This document shows, one piece after another, positions 5,716 to 6,822 of a stretch of DNA of 6,822 bases. The stretch spans positions 1 to 6,822 of the forward strand of contig JAHDGT010000249.1 of the NCBI GenBank assembly GCA_020631675.1, written 5' to 3'. Position numbers and translations under genes: made by a program. Source of the stretch: Bacteroidota bacterium (GTDB taxonomy: Bacteria; Bacteroidota; Bacteroidia; Chitinophagales; UBA2359). The notes beneath the pieces were generated by a model, which was given only the letters and a program-made list of their open reading frames with translations, did not search any database and was not told the origin of the DNA. Positions within the stretch are counted from its first letter, which is position 1; every line of letters begins with the position of its first letter.

Positions 5716-6822
5716 TTACTCGATTCCTGCAGTAGCGCGCTTCTGGTTTTCTTTGAAGCGATTCACTTTCTCTTTCAACAAGCCCGACTTACGGTGATTG
5801 TCGATCATCTTGCGCAACTCTTTGGTAGAGTAGGTATTTAAGTTACCCGCTTTGCGCATTGTTGGGTTAGGTGCTTCATCTAATAAAGTAGGACGAATCT
5901 TACCCATGCCCTCTAACTTAGCCGTGTGGTCGGTTTTGCCTTCTGGCTCATCGATCACCCCGCCGCTTACGTACAATGGATCTCCATTGCCATGTGCGAA
6001 ATAGTAGTAGTTATTGTCTTCATCTGGCTCGGTGATGGCATCATAACCATCAGCGATCAATACGAAGTAGTAGTGCCCTTCTAAGTGATCCGGCACCGTA
6101 TACCCCCACTGGAAGATCGCATCCTCTGTACCTAATAAAGCTTGAGCTACGCTCTGACCACCTGCTACATCCACATTGTTCCACCAGTTACCCTGTGCGC
6201 CATCGCCACTGTCTAATGGACCATTGTGTTGTTCATTGTCAAAATCATCGGTGTACTCATCGTATAGTAAGATGTCCCACTCATTCGCATCATAGGCATT
6301 GTAGTAAGCATAAACGATGTTCCACTCGGAACTACTTGGTATGGTCTGCTCACCTAAGTTGAATACGTTATAGGCTAAAGCACGCACACTTGGATCAGGA
6401 TCATCCGCATAGTCGTAATCATACAGCTCCCAAGCTAATAGGTCGGCAGCACCAGGTGTCAGCTCGCCATCCACTTGATTGTCACCGTCAATATCGGGAT
6501 CATCAGAAGTGTTGCTGGCAACGAAAGAAGCAAAGCACAACTCATTTTCAAAGAAGTTGTAGTCTACCCACATTTCGCCATCATCACCCCACTGTTCGCC
6601 CCAAGAGTTCAATAATTTAAAAGCACCATTCGCTCCCTTGCTGTCATCATAACCCACAGCCATCAAAGCGTGGTAAGCATGCTGACCAGAATAGTTGTAG
6701 GTGTCAGAAGATAAAACGCCTGTACTGTTCCAGCTAATGAAGCTGTCTCCTACTTTCACACCAATAGCTACGGGTCTTCCCTTCGCTAAATAGTTTTTCA
6801 CCGTACTGGTGGTAGAGCCGAT
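5716..6822 (-). CDS. C1 (papain-family) cysteine peptidase, C-terminal part, with CARDB-like domain
   Basis: The frame is open to the window edge, so the N-terminus is missing; 368 residues are visible. A GTG at 6801 lies inside the peptidase domain and is not a real start. Numbering from that GTG: the catalytic His is His44 in HALMAVGY (6670-6672) and the catalytic Asn is Asn65 in LLNSWGEQWGDDG (6607-6609). The nucleophile Cys and any signal peptide lie outside the window. An Asp-rich linker follows (DIDGDNQVDGE, 103-113), resembling a calcium-binding loop. Residues of about 115-275 look like a CARDB-type beta sandwich (AYNVFNLGEQTIP, GHYYFVLIADGYD, then EPDEDNNYYYF). The last 75 or so residues are basic and helical (STKELRKMIDNHRKSG...). 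No T9SS sorting domain is present. It probably digests proteins outside the cytoplasm, but export cannot be shown from this part. Convergent with guaA. Confidence 0.9.
   Translation of the reverse strand: MGSTTSTVKNYLAKGRPVAIGVKVGDSFISWNSTGVLSSDTYNYSGQHAYHALMAVGYDDSKGANGAFKLLNSWGEQWGDDGEMWVDYNFFENELCFASFVASNTSDDPDIDGDNQVDGELTPGAADLLAWELYDYDYADDPDPSVRALAYNVFNLGEQTIPSSSEWNIVYAYYNAYDANEWDILLYDEYTDDFDNEQHNGPLDSGDGAQGNWWNNVDVAGGQSVAQALLGTEDAIFQWGYTVPDHLEGHYYFVLIADGYDAITEPDEDNNYYYFAHGNGDPLYVSGGVIDEPEGKTDHTAKLEGMGKIRPTLLDEAPNPTMRKAGNLNTYSTKELRKMIDNHRKSGLLKEKVNRFKENQKRATAGIE

Noticed and set aside
5514..5735. 73-codon open frame beginning directly after the guaA stop
   Set aside because: It runs through the strong terminator hairpin and into the end of the peptidase gene, so it is unlikely to be translated.
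6799..6801. GTG as the start of the cysteine peptidase
   Set aside because: The frame continues open to the window edge, and the residues just after it are already inside the papain-type domain, whose catalytic Cys must lie upstream.

Overview
The window carries three protein genes and looks chromosomal, from a member of the Bacteroidota. The evidence is a giant secreted protein ending in a type B sorting domain of the type IX secretion system (T9SS, found essentially only in this phylum), no Shine-Dalgarno sequence at the starts, and a promoter-like -7 box of the Bacteroidota TAnnTTTG kind. A marine or activated-sludge Saprospiria-type organism (Lewinella/Haliscomenobacter-like) is my best guess, but that placement is inference.

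Layout from left to right. Positions 1-151 are non-coding: a GC-richer, possibly structured element cut by the window edge, then an AT-rich cluster of short inverted repeats. Positions 152-3583 (minus) encode a 1143-residue exported protein: signal peptide, a jelly-roll-like N-terminal domain, two related Cys-containing repeats, about five Ig/PKD-like tandem repeats, and the T9SS domain. Positions 3584-3980 form a 397-bp divergent intergenic region with several small palindromes and the probable guaA promoter. Positions 3981-5513 (plus) encode GMP synthase, GuaA, complete at 510 residues. Positions 5514-5715 are a convergent intergenic region with a strong bidirectional intrinsic terminator. 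Positions 5716-6822 (minus) hold the C-terminal 368 residues of a papain-family (C1) cysteine peptidase fused to a probable CARDB-like domain; its N-terminus, with the catalytic Cys, lies beyond the window.

The genes do not form an operon. guaA diverges from the adhesin-like gene and converges on the peptidase gene, so each appears to be its own transcription unit. guaA is purine housekeeping. The other two are probably envelope or extracellular proteins, although export of the peptidase cannot be shown here. I found no mobile element, CRISPR array, tRNA, rRNA or phage gene, and no convincing new multi-gene system. The items most worth a second look are the structured element at the left edge, the palindromes upstream of the adhesin-like gene, the unusual glutaminase motifs of GuaA, and the peptidase fusion with its basic C-terminal tail.
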